A DNA stretch of 64,000 bases from Paenibacillus sp. VTT E-133291 (GTDB taxonomy: Bacteria; Bacillota; Bacilli; Paenibacillales; Paenibacillaceae), in NCBI RefSeq assembly GCF_002264395.1, contig NZ_NFVA01000018.1, positions 1 to 64,000 of the forward strand. The letters run 5' to 3'. This document shows, piece after piece, positions 34,498 to 44,434 of this stretch. Position 1 is the stretch's first letter. Every line of letters begins with the position of its first letter. The position numbers were made by a program, and so were the translations under genes. The notes beneath the pieces are model-generated. The model was not told the origin of the DNA. It ran no database searches and worked only from the letters and a program-made list of their open reading frames with translations.

Positions 34498-35613
34498 TTA
34501 TAGGAACTTAAATGGCTCCGTATTCACCTGCGAAGCATGTACAGCTGTACCATACCTATGCTCCACCAGTTTCCCAGTCATCCACTCTGCTACTTTCTCT
34601 TTCATGATCTTCTCCGCATTATGCCCTGGATCAATCAGAGTGATCCCAGCGAGCACGGCATCCTGTGCTGTATGATAATCAAGATCTCCTGTAACCAGCA
34701 CATCTGCACCGCGGAAAATAGCACTGTTATAATACTTTCCACCCGAACCGCCGAGAACAGCGGCTTTACGAATCGGACGATCCAAATCACCCACAACACG
34801 TACATGGTCTACTTTCAGACCTTTTTTTACCGTCTCAACGAATTGCCCAAGTGTTGTAGGTTCTTTGAGCTTTCCAACCCGCCCAAGCCCTAAACTGCGG
34901 CCTTTAAGATCCATCGTGTACAAATCATAGGCAACCTCTTCATAAGGATGAGCCTTGAGCATAGCCTGTACCACTTTATTGCGGATACTGTGTGGCACGA
35001 TCGTCTCAATACGGATCTCCTCAGCACGCTCCATCTTCCCTTTTTCCCCGATATAAGGATCTGTGCCTTCTCCCGGAATAAAAGTCCCGTATCCCTCAAT
35101 ATTGAAGCTGCAATGACTATAGTTGCCGATTGCCCCTGCTCCTGCATTCAAGATGGCATCTAATACCTTCTGATGATGATCCTTTGGTACAAATACCACC
35201 AACTTAGACAATTGCTCTGAATGAATGTCTTTGATGGGTACTCCGTTCTCAATGCCCAGAGCTTCCGCCATCCAATCGTTCATTCCACCTTCGGTAACAT
35301 CCAGATTAGTGTGACTGATGTATACCGCGATGTCATTTTTAATCAGTTTTTCATACATTCTACCCATTGGAGTGTCTGTTTGAATCCCTTGCAGCGGACG
35401 GAAAATAATCGCATGGTGGGCAATGATTAGATTACAGCCGAGACTTATTGCCTCTTCAACGACTTCATCATTAACATCCAGTGCAACCAGCACATTGGTT
35501 ATCTCTTTCTGTAAGGAACCTAGTTGAAGACCGACTTTGTCCCACTCTTCGGCTAAATGCTTCGGAGCCAGCTGCTCCATATATTGAATTACTGTTTGTC
35601 CTTTGGCAAGCAT
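34498..35613 (-). CDS. yqfO: Nif3-like dinuclear metal centre protein (YqfO)
   Basis: 371 aa. The two halves of the NIF3 domain (about 1-130 and 255-371) supply histidine and acidic ligands (IIAHHAIIFRP, YISHTNLDV, and a C-terminal ITLIDPGHNAEK). Between them lies the extra PII/CutA-like domain (about 135-240) typical of Bacillus-type YqfO. Biochemical role is unsettled: GTP cyclohydrolase-like or metal-chaperone roles have been proposed for the family. The start overlaps the trmK stop by 25 bp and has GGAGGTG upstream, matching the B. subtilis yqfN-yqfO order. Confidence 0.9.
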   Translation of the reverse strand: MLAKGQTVIQYMEQLAPKHLAEEWDKVGLQLGSLQKEITNVLVALDVNDEVVEEAISLGCNLIIAHHAIIFRPLQGIQTDTPMGRMYEKLIKNDIAVYISHTNLDVTEGGMNDWMAEALGIENGVPIKDIHSEQLSKLVVFVPKDHHQKVLDAILNAGAGAIGNYSHCSFNIEGYGTFIPGEGTDPYIGEKGKMERAEEIRIETIVPHSIRNKVVQAMLKAHPYEEVAYDLYTMDLKGRSLGLGRVGKLKEPTTLGQFVETVKKGLKVDHVRVVGDLDRPIRKAAVLGGSGGKYYNSAIFRGADVLVTGDLDYHTAQDAVLAGITLIDPGHNAEKIMKEKVAEWMTGKLVEHRYGTAVHASQVNTEPFKFL

Positions 35614-36368
35614 TGCAGCACCTCCGTAATCTCCTTGATCTGATCTCGAATTAATTTCCGTTTATTCTCCGCAGATTCGAGCTCTGAACGTGACAAGGAT
35701 GTCAAAATGCCTTCCAATTTCTGTATCTCCCCTTGCCACTTGGCAAAAAACACAGCATCCGGTGCTTGTAATAGAAAAGGTCCCATCTGTAGCAAGGTAT
35801 CCTGACCACGAACCATAGCGGAATCACCTAACGTTACCTCTCGATATACATTGGCATTCGTAATTCCGGCACTCGCATCCTCTGGTACAGCCGTTAATAC
35901 TTCATATAACTTCCCATCTTCTTCGAGAATACTTTCAGCTATAAGAACCCAATTATTAGCTAGTAGCCAGCGACGCAAAATATCCTCGCCCACATTCGGC
36001 TGAAGGACCAGTGTTGTAACATCCTTAAGCTTACCTTGGCTCTGACCACGGTCTAAAATCGAGGCAATTAAAGCCCCTCCCATACCAGCGATCGTGATAC
36101 AATTAACTTCATCAGGTTCCAGTACCTCAAGGCCATCCCCTCGCCGCACCGAGATCACCTTTCCTAATCCGGCCTCTGCAACGCCTTTACAAGCAGCATC
36201 AAAAGGACCTGGGTTTACCTCACCTGCTACTGCGAATATCGCCTTACCGCTTTCTACAGCAGCTACAGGAAGCAGCGCATGATCAGAACCGATGTCTGCC
36301 AACCTGCTTCCTTGCGGAATTTGCTTCAGCAATTGCTGAAGTCGATCTGATAATTTCACATTGTTCAT
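35589..36368 (-). CDS. trmK: tRNA (adenine22-N1)-methyltransferase TrmK
   Basis: 259 aa. A Rossmann SAM-dependent methyltransferase domain (about 1-160) with LADIGSDHALLPV as the SAM motif and the TIAGMGGALIASIL motif, then a C-terminal coiled-coil tail, as in B. subtilis YqfN. It methylates N1 of A22 in tRNAs. The start is ATG at 36368, forming an ATGA overlap with the stop of the upstream membrane gene and preceded by GGGTGG. It sits in the sigA-trmK-nif3 unit. Confidence 0.9.
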   Translation of the reverse strand: MNNVKLSDRLQQLLKQIPQGSRLADIGSDHALLPVAAVESGKAIFAVAGEVNPGPFDAACKGVAEAGLGKVISVRRGDGLEVLEPDEVNCITIAGMGGALIASILDRGQSQGKLKDVTTLVLQPNVGEDILRRWLLANNWVLIAESILEEDGKLYEVLTAVPEDASAGITNANVYREVTLGDSAMVRGQDTLLQMGPFLLQAPDAVFFAKWQGEIQKLEGILTSLSRSELESAENKRKLIRDQIKEITEVLQCLPKDKQ

Positions 36369-37189
36369 GTTGCCACCCACGTTATCCATTTTTTTCGAAA
36401 CAAGAACAGCAGGGCTAAGCCTACCGCAATTTTAAAAATTAGCATAAACGAAATCCACTGCGGGAAATTTTGTCTCAATAAAAGAGCATCGAGCTCAGGC
36501 ATAACCCATAACGATACGCCCACTGCAAAAAATACATTAGCGGCGCCTTTTACTCTGTGATGTAAAAGCCAGCTTAGCCACACCATCATTACACATAATG
36601 GAAGCCATAAGAACTCAAGCTCTAGCATCGAGGCATCAGGCCGTCTTCCACCGAAGAATCCAGCATATAGTAATGCCCAAAAAGCATACCCGCAGTACTG
36701 CAGCAAGCCGATCCGGAGCACAAATCCCAGAATACACCATAACAAGCCGCAAGCTCCAATCAGAATCGGTCTCCAGAACTGAGGATCAAGATCATGCAAA
36801 GCAATCAGCCATAGCCCAAAACCAAGCGATAACACGCTACCCAGCCCCGCCAGAATAAGACTAATAACATGATTTCGGTTCTTATAAACCGCTGAGTATG
36901 CATAACAAATAATTAATACGGATAGTGCTGTTGCAAGTTGCAAAGGCCAGGGAAAAACGCTAAAATAAAGACTAATCAAGAAAATCAAGGAAATAATTCC
37001 AAAACCAAACAGCCAAATTTTGATGTTTCCCTGCTGTAGATTCTTCAGCGAAATCGGATTTTTATCCTTCGCCGCAGCTTCATCATCATACAGATTGGTT
37101 AAGAAGTCGCAATATTGCTCTGGTAGCAATCTGTTATTTCTCCAATACTGAATCTCTTTTATAATAATTTCGCGTTTTTCCAAATTCAC
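36365..37189 (-). CDS. Polytopic membrane protein of unknown function
   Basis: 274 aa. A soluble N-terminal segment (1-about 55) with IKEIQYWRNNRLLPEQYCDFLTN recalls the N-terminus of DUF2157 proteins. Seven or eight predicted membrane helices follow (about 56-75, 80-97, 105-125, 136-155, 160-175, 190-208, 217-232, 245-265). It overlaps trmK by ATGA and lies just downstream of sigA; B. subtilis has no such gene at this place. Function unknown; the coupling to trmK may be only positional. Confidence 0.72.
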   Translation of the reverse strand: MNLEKREIIIKEIQYWRNNRLLPEQYCDFLTNLYDDEAAAKDKNPISLKNLQQGNIKIWLFGFGIISLIFLISLYFSVFPWPLQLATALSVLIICYAYSAVYKNRNHVISLILAGLGSVLSLGFGLWLIALHDLDPQFWRPILIGACGLLWCILGFVLRIGLLQYCGYAFWALLYAGFFGGRRPDASMLELEFLWLPLCVMMVWLSWLLHHRVKGAANVFFAVGVSLWVMPELDALLLRQNFPQWISFMLIFKIAVGLALLFLFRKKWITWVAT

Positions 37190-37246
37190 TGGCTCATCCT
37201 TCTTTCCAGATACACAAGGTCAGCACTTTTAGGGTCGTAATTCAAA

Positions 37247-37280
37247 TAAAAGAACCTCCTGCTACTGAGCAGCAGAAGGT
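37247..37280 (-). terminator. Terminator after sigA
   Basis: ACCTTCTGCTGC pairs with GTAGCAGGAGGT, followed by TCTTTTATTTG on the minus strand, 15 bp past the sigA stop. It separates the dnaG-sigA unit from the membrane-trmK-nif3 unit. Confidence 0.8.
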
Positions 37281-37295
37281 CCAGTTCATGAAATA

Positions 37296-38429
37296 CTATT
37301 CAAGGAAATCCTTAAGCCGTTTACTGCGGCTAGGGTGACGAAGCTTACGCAATGCTTTAGCTTCAATCTGGCGAATCCGTTCGCGGGTAACGCCGAACAC
37401 TTTGCCCACTTCTTCAAGTGTTCTCGTCCGGCCATCATCTAGGCCAAAACGCAGACGAAGTACATTCTCTTCACGCTCCGTGAGCGTGTCCAGTACATCC
37501 TCCAGCTGTTCCTTCAGCAGTTCATAAGCTGCTGCATCCGCAGGAGCCAAGGCTTCCTGATCCTCAATGAAATCTCCCAGATGTGAATCGTCTTCTTCAC
37601 CGATCGGTGTTTCGAGCGATACTGGTTCTTGGGCAATCTTCATGATCTCTCTAACTTTCTCAACCGTCAGCTCCATCTCAGCCGCTATTTCCTCTGGCGA
37701 AGGTTCACGTCCCAGTTCTTGCAGCAATTGACGAGAGACACGAATCAGCTTGTTGATCGTCTCAACCATGTGTACAGGAATACGAATCGTACGTGCCTGA
37801 TCCGCAATCGCGCGGGTAATGGCCTGACGAATCCACCAAGTTGCATACGTACTAAATTTGAACCCTTTGTTATGGTCAAATTTCTCTACCGCTTTGATCA
37901 GACCCATATTACCTTCCTGAATCAAATCAAGGAACAGCATACCGCGTCCAACATAACGTTTAGCAATACTTACTACAAGACGTAGGTTCGCTTCAGCGAG
38001 ACGACGTTTGGCTTCCTCGTCACCATTCTTAATACGCATAGCAAGCTCTACTTCATCGTCAGCCGACAACAGCGGAACGCGTCCAATTTCTTTTAGATAC
38101 ATACGAACAGGGTCATTAATCTTAATCCCTGGCGGCAGTGACAAATCATCATCAAAGCTGAACTCATCGCCCTCTTTGTCTTCATTGTCCTCATTTGGCC
38201 GGAGGCTGTTAACCTCCTCATCGTTCTCGTTTACAACTTCAATCCCCAAATCACTGAGTTGTTCATAGAACTCCTCCATTTGCTCGGGGTCTTGATCAAA
38301 CGGCGATAATTTCTCCATAATATCTTTGTATAGCAATGATGATCTTTTCTTGCCTTGCTCAATAAGCTGATCCTTAACCTGATCCAAAGTAAATTCTGCT
38401 TCCAATTCAGTATGCTGATCGTTCGCCAT
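37296..38429 (-). CDS. sigA: RNA polymerase primary sigma factor SigA (RpoD)
   Basis: 377 aa, the usual length for Bacillales SigA. A charged region 1.1 (about 1-75) is followed by region 1.2 ([16 protein letters not shown]), region 2 with [23 protein letters not shown] and [13 protein letters not shown] (-10 recognition), region 3, and region 4.2 [21 protein letters not shown] (-35 recognition). It directs housekeeping transcription. Directly downstream of dnaG, the classic macromolecular-synthesis arrangement. GGAGGG precedes the ATG. Confidence 0.97.
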   Translation of the reverse strand: MANDQHTELEAEFTLDQVKDQLIEQGKKRSSLLYKDIMEKLSPFDQDPEQMEEFYEQLSDLGIEVVNENDEEVNSLRPNEDNEDKEGDEFSFDDDLSLPPGIKINDPVRMYLKEIGRVPLLSADDEVELAMRIKNGDEEAKRRLAEANLRLVVSIAKRYVGRGMLFLDLIQEGNMGLIKAVEKFDHNKGFKFSTYATWWIRQAITRAIADQARTIRIPVHMVETINKLIRVSRQLLQELGREPSPEEIAAEMELTVEKVREIMKIAQEPVSLETPIGEEDDSHLGDFIEDQEALAPADAAAYELLKEQLEDVLDTLTEREENVLRLRFGLDDGRTRTLEEVGKVFGVTRERIRQIEAKALRKLRHPSRSKRLKDFLE

Positions 38430-38469
38430 AATTCGACTCCCTCCTCCCTAGGTACATCCTGTCAACATT

Positions 38470-40290
38470 TCATTGTCTCTCTAGGGCTATAATCTCACTT
38501 GCTATTTGTGCCGCACGCAAAAAGTCACCTGACTTTTCCGCCTGAATCATCTCTTCACGCTTCTGATCCATCTTGCGCTGCAGTGGGTATTTCCGTACTT
38601 CACGGATACAATCATCCAGCACCTGCACATTCCAGTCCGGAGGTGTATCCATCATGGAAATTGATGTTGCAGTTTTCTCTAGACGATCGTCCTGAAGCGA
38701 TGATAGAAACCGACTAATGCCGGGTGGTTTGCCTTGCGCGTAATAGGCATATAGATAAGCGGCAATTGCCGCATGATCATCGATGTTGAAATCTTCTCCG
38801 AGGCGTTCGCCCACATACGTGGCGGCTTCCGGGTCCTGAATCATAAAGGACAGTAGACGCCGTTCCGCGACATGATAAGCGGGCAGCAAAGTTGGTGTCT
38901 GCACTTGCCCTTTTTTATGCCTACCATTATTCCACCTTTTGTCGTTATTATCCCCTTCAGGGATGTTTTTTTGCATCGATGCCCTAAGTAAATTACAATC
39001 CTGCTTCAAACTATCATATGAAAGTTCCAGCTCAGAAGCGATTTCCCTTAGGTAAACCTCTCTCTCAGTCGAGGAATGTAACGAAGCAATGACCTCCAAA
39101 GCTTCTTTGACGTAGGCAATTTTGCCATCTTCCTCTAGGAGTATATGGTTTTTTTTCAGATATATAAGCTTAAATTTTATGGATGAAACCGCTGAATCAA
39201 TAACCTGATCCATAAACCTTTCTCCACCATGCTTGGAGATGAATTCATCTGGATCGAGTCCGCTTGGCAGTAAGGCAACTTTCACACGCAGGCCACTGCC
39301 TTCAAGCATTGGAATAGACTTTATAGCAGCTGCTTGTCCTGCCCGGTCACCGTCATAAGACAGTACAATTTCATCCGCCAGGCTCTTCATCAGTGCTACA
39401 TGACTTTCAGTTAAAGAAGTTCCCATTGTTGCTACGCCGTTATGCACACCTGCTTCCCAGGCCGAAATGACATCTCCGTATCCTTCAAAGAGGACGATTT
39501 GCCGCGTTTTGCGGATGGATGCTTTGGACTGGTGCAAATTGTATAAAATCCGGCTTTTGTTAAACAGTCTACTCTCTGGAGAATTTAAATACTTAGGTTG
39601 TCCTTCTCCATGAATTCTTCCGGCAAACGCAATCACCTTGCCGGTGCGGTTCGCAATCGGAAAAATTATCCGACCACGGAAACGGTCTATATAGCCTTTA
39701 CCCTCACCCCGGGCAGACAAGAGTCCGCCTTTCTCCATCTCAGCAAGGTCAAAATTCCGTTTCTCCAAAAATTGTAGCAAAGTATCCCAGCGGTCCGGAG
39801 CATATCCGATCTGAAACTGGTCAATCATTTTATCGCTGAAGTTCCGGGCTCTTAAATACTCCATTGCGGCTTTGCCGTGTTCCGTATTCTTCAGCAAGTA
39901 ATGATAAAACTTTGCAGACCATTCATAAGCTTGAATCAACCGATCGCGTTCCGGATCAGGAGGAGACATTAGGCCTCCCTTACCTTCAGGAACGGGAATA
40001 TCACTTTCTTCAGCCATTATTTTGACGGCTTCGGGGAAGGTTAATCCTTCGATTTCCATCCTAAATTTGATGGCATTTCCACCCATGCCGCAGCCAAAGC
40101 AATGAAACACTCCCCGGTCGGGGGTAACTGTAAAGGAAGGGGTTTTCTCCGAATGGAACGGGCAGAGGCCCCATAAATATTTCCCCTGCTTGGACAAATG
40201 GACAACCTTACCGACTGTATCGACAATATCATGACGTGCAAGCACGCTTTCGATAACTTCTTCCGGAATATTCCCGTGTCCGCTAGCCAC
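38470..40290 (-). CDS. dnaG: DNA primase DnaG
   Basis: 606 aa. Domains in order: CHC2 zinc finger (CPFHSEKTPSF...CFGCG, about 40-65), catalytic TOPRIM core (EGYGDVISAWEAG and SYDGDRAGQAA, about 260-350) and a C-terminal DnaB-helicase-binding domain. It makes RNA primers at the replication fork. The start is taken as GTG at 40290 with AAGGTGG upstream, since the earlier TTG would swallow that site and add five residues. Upstream of sigA and downstream of yqxD, as in B. subtilis. Confidence 0.95.
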   Translation of the reverse strand: MASGHGNIPEEVIESVLARHDIVDTVGKVVHLSKQGKYLWGLCPFHSEKTPSFTVTPDRGVFHCFGCGMGGNAIKFRMEIEGLTFPEAVKIMAEESDIPVPEGKGGLMSPPDPERDRLIQAYEWSAKFYHYLLKNTEHGKAAMEYLRARNFSDKMIDQFQIGYAPDRWDTLLQFLEKRNFDLAEMEKGGLLSARGEGKGYIDRFRGRIIFPIANRTGKVIAFAGRIHGEGQPKYLNSPESRLFNKSRILYNLHQSKASIRKTRQIVLFEGYGDVISAWEAGVHNGVATMGTSLTESHVALMKSLADEIVLSYDGDRAGQAAAIKSIPMLEGSGLRVKVALLPSGLDPDEFISKHGGERFMDQVIDSAVSSIKFKLIYLKKNHILLEEDGKIAYVKEALEVIASLHSSTEREVYLREIASELELSYDSLKQDCNLLRASMQKNIPEGDNNDKRWNNGRHKKGQVQTPTLLPAYHVAERRLLSFMIQDPEAATYVGERLGEDFNIDDHAAIAAYLYAYYAQGKPPGISRFLSSLQDDRLEKTATSISMMDTPPDWNVQVLDDCIREVRKYPLQRKMDQKREEMIQAEKSGDFLRAAQIASEIIALERQ

Positions 40291-40329
40291 TTCAACCACC
40301 TTCAATTCTTAACAAATAAATATAATTCG

Positions 40330-40812
40330 CTATTGCTCTACATTCTCCTGCAAAAGTATTAAAAGTTTTGTCATTTTATGTTGAAAATATATTTTTTCTT
40401 CTGCCGTTATAGGTTTTGGACCCTTCGAGTATTGTCCCCGTCTTCGTTCCACGGCCCTGGCATGCCTGCCTTCCAACATAAAATCCATTTTGGAATCATC
40501 ATATTCCTGACCACGAAAAGAAAGCACACTGCAACGTTTTCCGAGCGCAAGTGCCGCGAGACCATAGTCTTGAGTCAACACCACATCTCCAGCAGAAATA
40601 TGATTGGCAATATATAGATCGGCACTTTGATCTCCCCGGTCCACCTGCACAACCGTAACACCTTCTTCAGCTTTCAGTGCATGGTCATAAGAAGATACCA
40701 TCAGTACCGGCACGCCAAAAGCGCGGCCTACTTCAGCAATCTCTTTTTTGACCGGACAAGCATCCCCATCCACGACTATAGTTCTAGACCGGGACTTCTT
40801 CTCCATGATCAT
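40330..40812 (-). CDS. yqxD: UPF0178 family protein YqxD (YaiI)
   Basis: About 160 aa. The IVVDGDACPVKKEI opening, SSYDHAL and the QDYGLAALALGKR block mark the UPF0178/DUF188 family, a PIN/FEN-like nuclease-related fold of unknown substrate. Start at ATG 40812 or 40806; both lie close to a weak GGAAATTGGTG site, and a longer reading passes through a large hairpin. It precedes dnaG, the conserved yqxD-dnaG-sigA order. Confidence 0.85.
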   Translation of the reverse strand: MIMEKKSRSRTIVVDGDACPVKKEIAEVGRAFGVPVLMVSSYDHALKAEEGVTVVQVDRGDQSADLYIANHISAGDVVLTQDYGLAALALGKRCSVLSFRGQEYDDSKMDFMLEGRHARAVERRRGQYSKGPKPITAEEKIYFQHKMTKLLILLQENVEQ

Positions 40813-40871
40813 CACCAATTTCCCGTGTAATATATATACGCCCTTACCGCAAGAAATCCTTCTTTCTATGC

Positions 40872-40924
40872 ATAAATACGGAACGGATGTCAAATGACGC
40901 ATTGGCACCGTTCCGTATATTTAT
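40872..40924 (-). other. Large hairpin between glyS and yqxD
   Basis: ATAAATACGGAACGG at one end pairs with CCGTTCCGTATATTTAT at the other, with only a two-base bulge and a partly paired 21-base interior. No T-run follows directly, so it may be a 3'-end stabiliser, processing site or weak terminator for glyQS. It occupies the place of the B. subtilis ccpN-yqfL genes. Confidence 0.75.
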
Positions 40925-41046
40925 ACCCCAAACCAACATTCTATACCATAAGACACAAACTTTTCTTATAGATGTTGTTCAAAAAGCTGATCTTTGATCA
41001 AATGTCGAATCTTGAAATTCAGCCGGGAACTCCGGTGCTCAGCCGT

Positions 41047-43122
41047 TTACCAAACCAGCTTGCCAAAATCAGCAAACGCCTTGGAGTCAGCATCAATACC
41101 AGCAAGCAAAGCTAAACGGTTAGCACGTATCTGCTCATCCTCTGCCATAACCATAACGGAATCGAAAAATGCTGTAACAGCATCTTTTAGACCCGAGAGA
41201 ATTCGGAGTGCTTCTTCGGCATTGTTCGCAGACATCGCTTCAAGATACGGTGTGTGTAACTCCTGCCATGTATTATACAGCTCTAGCTCAGCATCTTCTT
41301 TAAGTAAAGAAGGATCAATCCCTTCGCTGGTTGCTTTAGCTGCCAGATTACTAACCCGAGTAAGTGAATCCACGGTGATTTTGAAGTCTGCTTGGTCTAA
41401 CACAGCACCCATAAGCGCACGGCTTCTACCTACAACATCTACCACGTCGTCAAAGCCAGCTGCTGTAACAGCATCCACAACATCATAGCGTACATTGTCG
41501 GATAAAAGTCGTTTAACACGCAGACTGAAGAACTCGTACAGGTTTATACGTAGTTCATCGTCAGAATGTTTCGAATTCCCTGAATTTTTATGAATTTCAA
41601 TCGCAGCTTCAAAAATTTCGCGTAGCGTAATCGGCAATTTATGCTCAAGCACGATTTGAACAATCCCTGCAGCCTGTCGACGCAGTGCGTAAGGATCCTG
41701 AGAACCTGTAGGGATGATACCGATGGAGAAGCAGCCTACAATTGTATCAATCTTATCTGCAATGCTGACAACCGATCCAGCATCCGTCGAAGGTACTGCA
41801 TCTCCTGCGAACCGTGGCTGATAATGTTCGAAGATTGCTTTTGCCACAGTTTCAGGTTCTCCTGCTTTGCGTGCATAATCTTCGCCCATGGTGCCTTGGA
41901 GTTCTGGGAATTCATAAACCATTTGAGTGACAAGGTCGAATTTACAAATATCAGCAGTCCGACTTACTTCAGAAAGGGCCCTATCAGACAATCCCAATGT
42001 TACAGCAAGACGATCGGAGATTTGGCGAATACGACGCACTTTATCTCCAACACTGCCAAGTTCTTCATGGTAGACGATATTCTCTAGTTTGGCTAGTGCA
42101 TCATCAATCTTCATCTTTTGATCTTCTTGATAGAAGAATTTGGCATCTGATAGACGAGCACGGAGTACCTTCTCATTTCCCTTAGCAATTACATCCAAAG
42201 ATACTGCATTTCCGTTACGCACCGTTACGAAGAAAGGCAGAAGCTTGCCTGCTGCATCAAAAACTGGGAAATAGCGCTGATGCTCACGCATCGAAGTAAT
42301 CAGCACATCTTGCGGAATGTTCAAGAACGATGGGTCAAAGGTTCCAAATAGCACGGTTGGTGTTTCAACTAGAAACAATACTTCCTCCAAAAGATCCTCT
42401 TTGATCGCAATCGTCCAGCTTTTTTCTTCAGCCAATTCATTGATTTGTTTTAGGATCAGCTCTTCCCGTTCCTTCACATCTACAAGCACATGCTGCGCAC
42501 GCAAGCTCTCCACATATTGTGCAGGCTCCGAAATTACAGTCTCTGTTCCCAGAAAACGATGTCCACGGCTCACATTCCCTGCTTTTACATCTGTAATTTC
42601 CAAATCAATAATATCTTTGCCGAAAAGAGCAACTAACCAGCGGATCGGACGCACGAATTTAAAATCGTAAGCTCCCCAACGCATGTTTTTCGGAAAAGTC
42701 ATCGCATTTACTATCCCTAAAAGTCCTTCTGAGAGCAACGAAGCTGTCTCTACCCCAGCACTATTTCTAGTAGCATAAATATACTCTACTTCTGCTAGCT
42801 CTTTGAACGTAAATTGCTCTGGGGATACACCTTGACTCCGGGCAAACCCTAATGCAGCTTTGCTCCAGTCTCCGTTTGCATCCAGTGCGATCTTGCGCGA
42901 CGGCCCTTTGACCTCTTCGCTAATATCCGCTTGCTTCTCAGCCGCATCCTTAACAAAAACAGCGAGACGACGTGGCGTTGCATAAGCAGTAACTCCAGCA
43001 TGGGTAATCCGTGCAGAATCCAACCACTTGGACGTTCTATCTTGCAGCTGTTCCATCGCAGCGCGGATAAACCGTGCAGGAATTTCCTCCAGACCGATCT
43101 CAAACAGGATATCTTTAGACAC
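41047..43122 (-). CDS. glyS: Glycyl-tRNA synthetase beta subunit
   Basis: 691 aa, full length. It opens [18 protein letters not shown] and carries the large tRNA-binding body, including an HD-like segment, and a C-terminal anticodon-binding DALR-type domain (about 580-685). With GlyQ it forms the alpha2beta2 enzyme charging tRNA-Gly. The start is GTG at 43122 with GAAGGTG upstream, overlapping the glyQ stop by 8 bp; the GTG three codons earlier lies inside that site. Regulated by the upstream T-box. Confidence 0.95.
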   Translation of the reverse strand: MSKDILFEIGLEEIPARFIRAAMEQLQDRTSKWLDSARITHAGVTAYATPRRLAVFVKDAAEKQADISEEVKGPSRKIALDANGDWSKAALGFARSQGVSPEQFTFKELAEVEYIYATRNSAGVETASLLSEGLLGIVNAMTFPKNMRWGAYDFKFVRPIRWLVALFGKDIIDLEITDVKAGNVSRGHRFLGTETVISEPAQYVESLRAQHVLVDVKEREELILKQINELAEEKSWTIAIKEDLLEEVLFLVETPTVLFGTFDPSFLNIPQDVLITSMREHQRYFPVFDAAGKLLPFFVTVRNGNAVSLDVIAKGNEKVLRARLSDAKFFYQEDQKMKIDDALAKLENIVYHEELGSVGDKVRRIRQISDRLAVTLGLSDRALSEVSRTADICKFDLVTQMVYEFPELQGTMGEDYARKAGEPETVAKAIFEHYQPRFAGDAVPSTDAGSVVSIADKIDTIVGCFSIGIIPTGSQDPYALRRQAAGIVQIVLEHKLPITLREIFEAAIEIHKNSGNSKHSDDELRINLYEFFSLRVKRLLSDNVRYDVVDAVTAAGFDDVVDVVGRSRALMGAVLDQADFKITVDSLTRVSNLAAKATSEGIDPSLLKEDAELELYNTWQELHTPYLEAMSANNAEEALRILSGLKDAVTAFFDSVMVMAEDEQIRANRLALLAGIDADSKAFADFGKLVW

Positions 43123-44002
43123 GGTCAGCACCTTCTTTCTTCAGCAGCGGGAAGCCAAGCTTCTCGCGTTCCTCAAGATATGTTGCCGCTACAGAGCGGG
43201 CAAGATTACGCACACGGGTAATAAATCCAGTCCGTTCTGTAACACTGATGGCTCCACGTGCATCCAGCAGATTAAAGCTATGTGAACATTTCAACACGTA
43301 ATCGTAGGCTGGGAACACAAGATTTTTTTCCATCGCTCTACGCGCTTCTTCTTCGTACATGTTGAACAGTGAAAATAGCATTTTTACATCAGATACTTCA
43401 AAGGTGTAAGTAGAATGCTCGAATTCCGGCTGATGAAAAACATCACCATAAGTCATGCCGCTAACCCATTCAAGATCGAATACATTTTCTTTATCTTGAA
43501 TGTAGGAGGCTAACCGCTCCATACCGTAAGTAATTTCTACAGCAACTGGATTGGCTTCAATCCCACCGACCTGTTGGAAGTAAGTAAACTGAGTGATTTC
43601 CATACCATCCAGCCATACTTCCCATCCTAGACCTGCACAACCGAGTGAAGGGTTCTCCCAGTTATCCTCGACAAAACGGATATCATGCAAGAGCGGATCA
43701 ATACCGAGTGCCTTTAAGCTATCCAAGTAAATCTCTTGAATGTTATCAGGCGATGGTTTGATAATGACTTGAAATTGATGATGCTGATACAGACGGTTCG
43801 GATTCTCGCCATAACGACCATCGGATGGGCGACGTGAAGGCTCTACGTACGCAACTCTCCATGGTTCAGGACCTAGTGAGCGTAAAAAAGTCATAGGGTT
43901 CATCGTGCCGGCGCCTTTTTCTGTGTCATAAGGCTGTACGATAATACAGTTCTGTTCAGCCCAGAACTGCTGCAGCGTCAAAATCATCTGCTGAAAGTTC
44001 AT
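43115..44002 (-). CDS. glyQ: Glycyl-tRNA synthetase alpha subunit
   Basis: 295 aa, class II catalytic subunit. [25 protein letters not shown] opens the protein. Motif 2 ([25 protein letters not shown]) and motif 3-like ([12 protein letters not shown]) make glycyl-adenylate. AAGGAGACGG precedes the ATG. The gene follows a complete glycine T-box leader and overlaps glyS. Confidence 0.96.
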   Translation of the reverse strand: MNFQQMILTLQQFWAEQNCIIVQPYDTEKGAGTMNPMTFLRSLGPEPWRVAYVEPSRRPSDGRYGENPNRLYQHHQFQVIIKPSPDNIQEIYLDSLKALGIDPLLHDIRFVEDNWENPSLGCAGLGWEVWLDGMEITQFTYFQQVGGIEANPVAVEITYGMERLASYIQDKENVFDLEWVSGMTYGDVFHQPEFEHSTYTFEVSDVKMLFSLFNMYEEEARRAMEKNLVFPAYDYVLKCSHSFNLLDARGAISVTERTGFITRVRNLARSVAATYLEEREKLGFPLLKKEGADRV

Positions 44003-44092
44003 AATACCGTCTCCTTCGCTTTACAAGTTTTTAACTCCATTTGCTTAAAACTTCTTACCATGGAGGCGGCACTTTTCGCTTCTGACAGCAAC

Positions 44093-44399
44093 AAAAAACC
44101 CCCGCCCCCATGCCTGATTAACAGACATAGGGACGAGAGTTTAACTTATTCTCCCGCGGTTCCACCCTACTTGATTTCATACCTTGCTTCAGCGATATTA
44201 CGGCTAAAGACAAGAACGAAATCCACTTTCATTCGCCATATCCGTACTCCCGGGTGCCATGTTCATGAACGTTGTCCCGCCAGGCTCCCACTACCCCCAG
44301 CTCGCTGAATCGCAACAATGTCGCTCACTACTTTCCCGATCAATGCACGCTCTCCCGAAATGGAGCAAAACGGCGATCAGATAATCTTATACAGAAACT
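44093..44399 (-). promoter_or_regulatory. Glycine T-box riboswitch of glyQS
   Basis: The T-box consensus AGGGTGGAACCGCGGG is exact at 44153-44168 (minus strand). The terminator helix (CGTCCCTATGTCTG with CAGGCATGGGGGCG, then six Ts at 44093-44098) competes with the antiterminator. The upstream stem I region has AGCGAGCTGGGG and GGGAGCC elements. A GGC triplet at 44256-44258, followed by ACC, is the probable specifier codon, fitting glycine. Uncharged tRNA-Gly would switch glyQS on. Confidence 0.92.
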
Positions 44400-44405
44400 G
44401 TTCCT

Positions 44406-44434
44406 ATAGTAACGGAAAAATCAGATTTCGTCAA
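44406..44434 (-). promoter_or_regulatory. Predicted sigma-A promoter of glyQS
   Basis: TTGACG (-35, 44429-44434) and TACTAT (-10, 44406-44411) with 17 bp between. The -35 overlaps the recO stop codon, so this promoter lies at the very end of the preceding gene. Confidence 0.75.
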
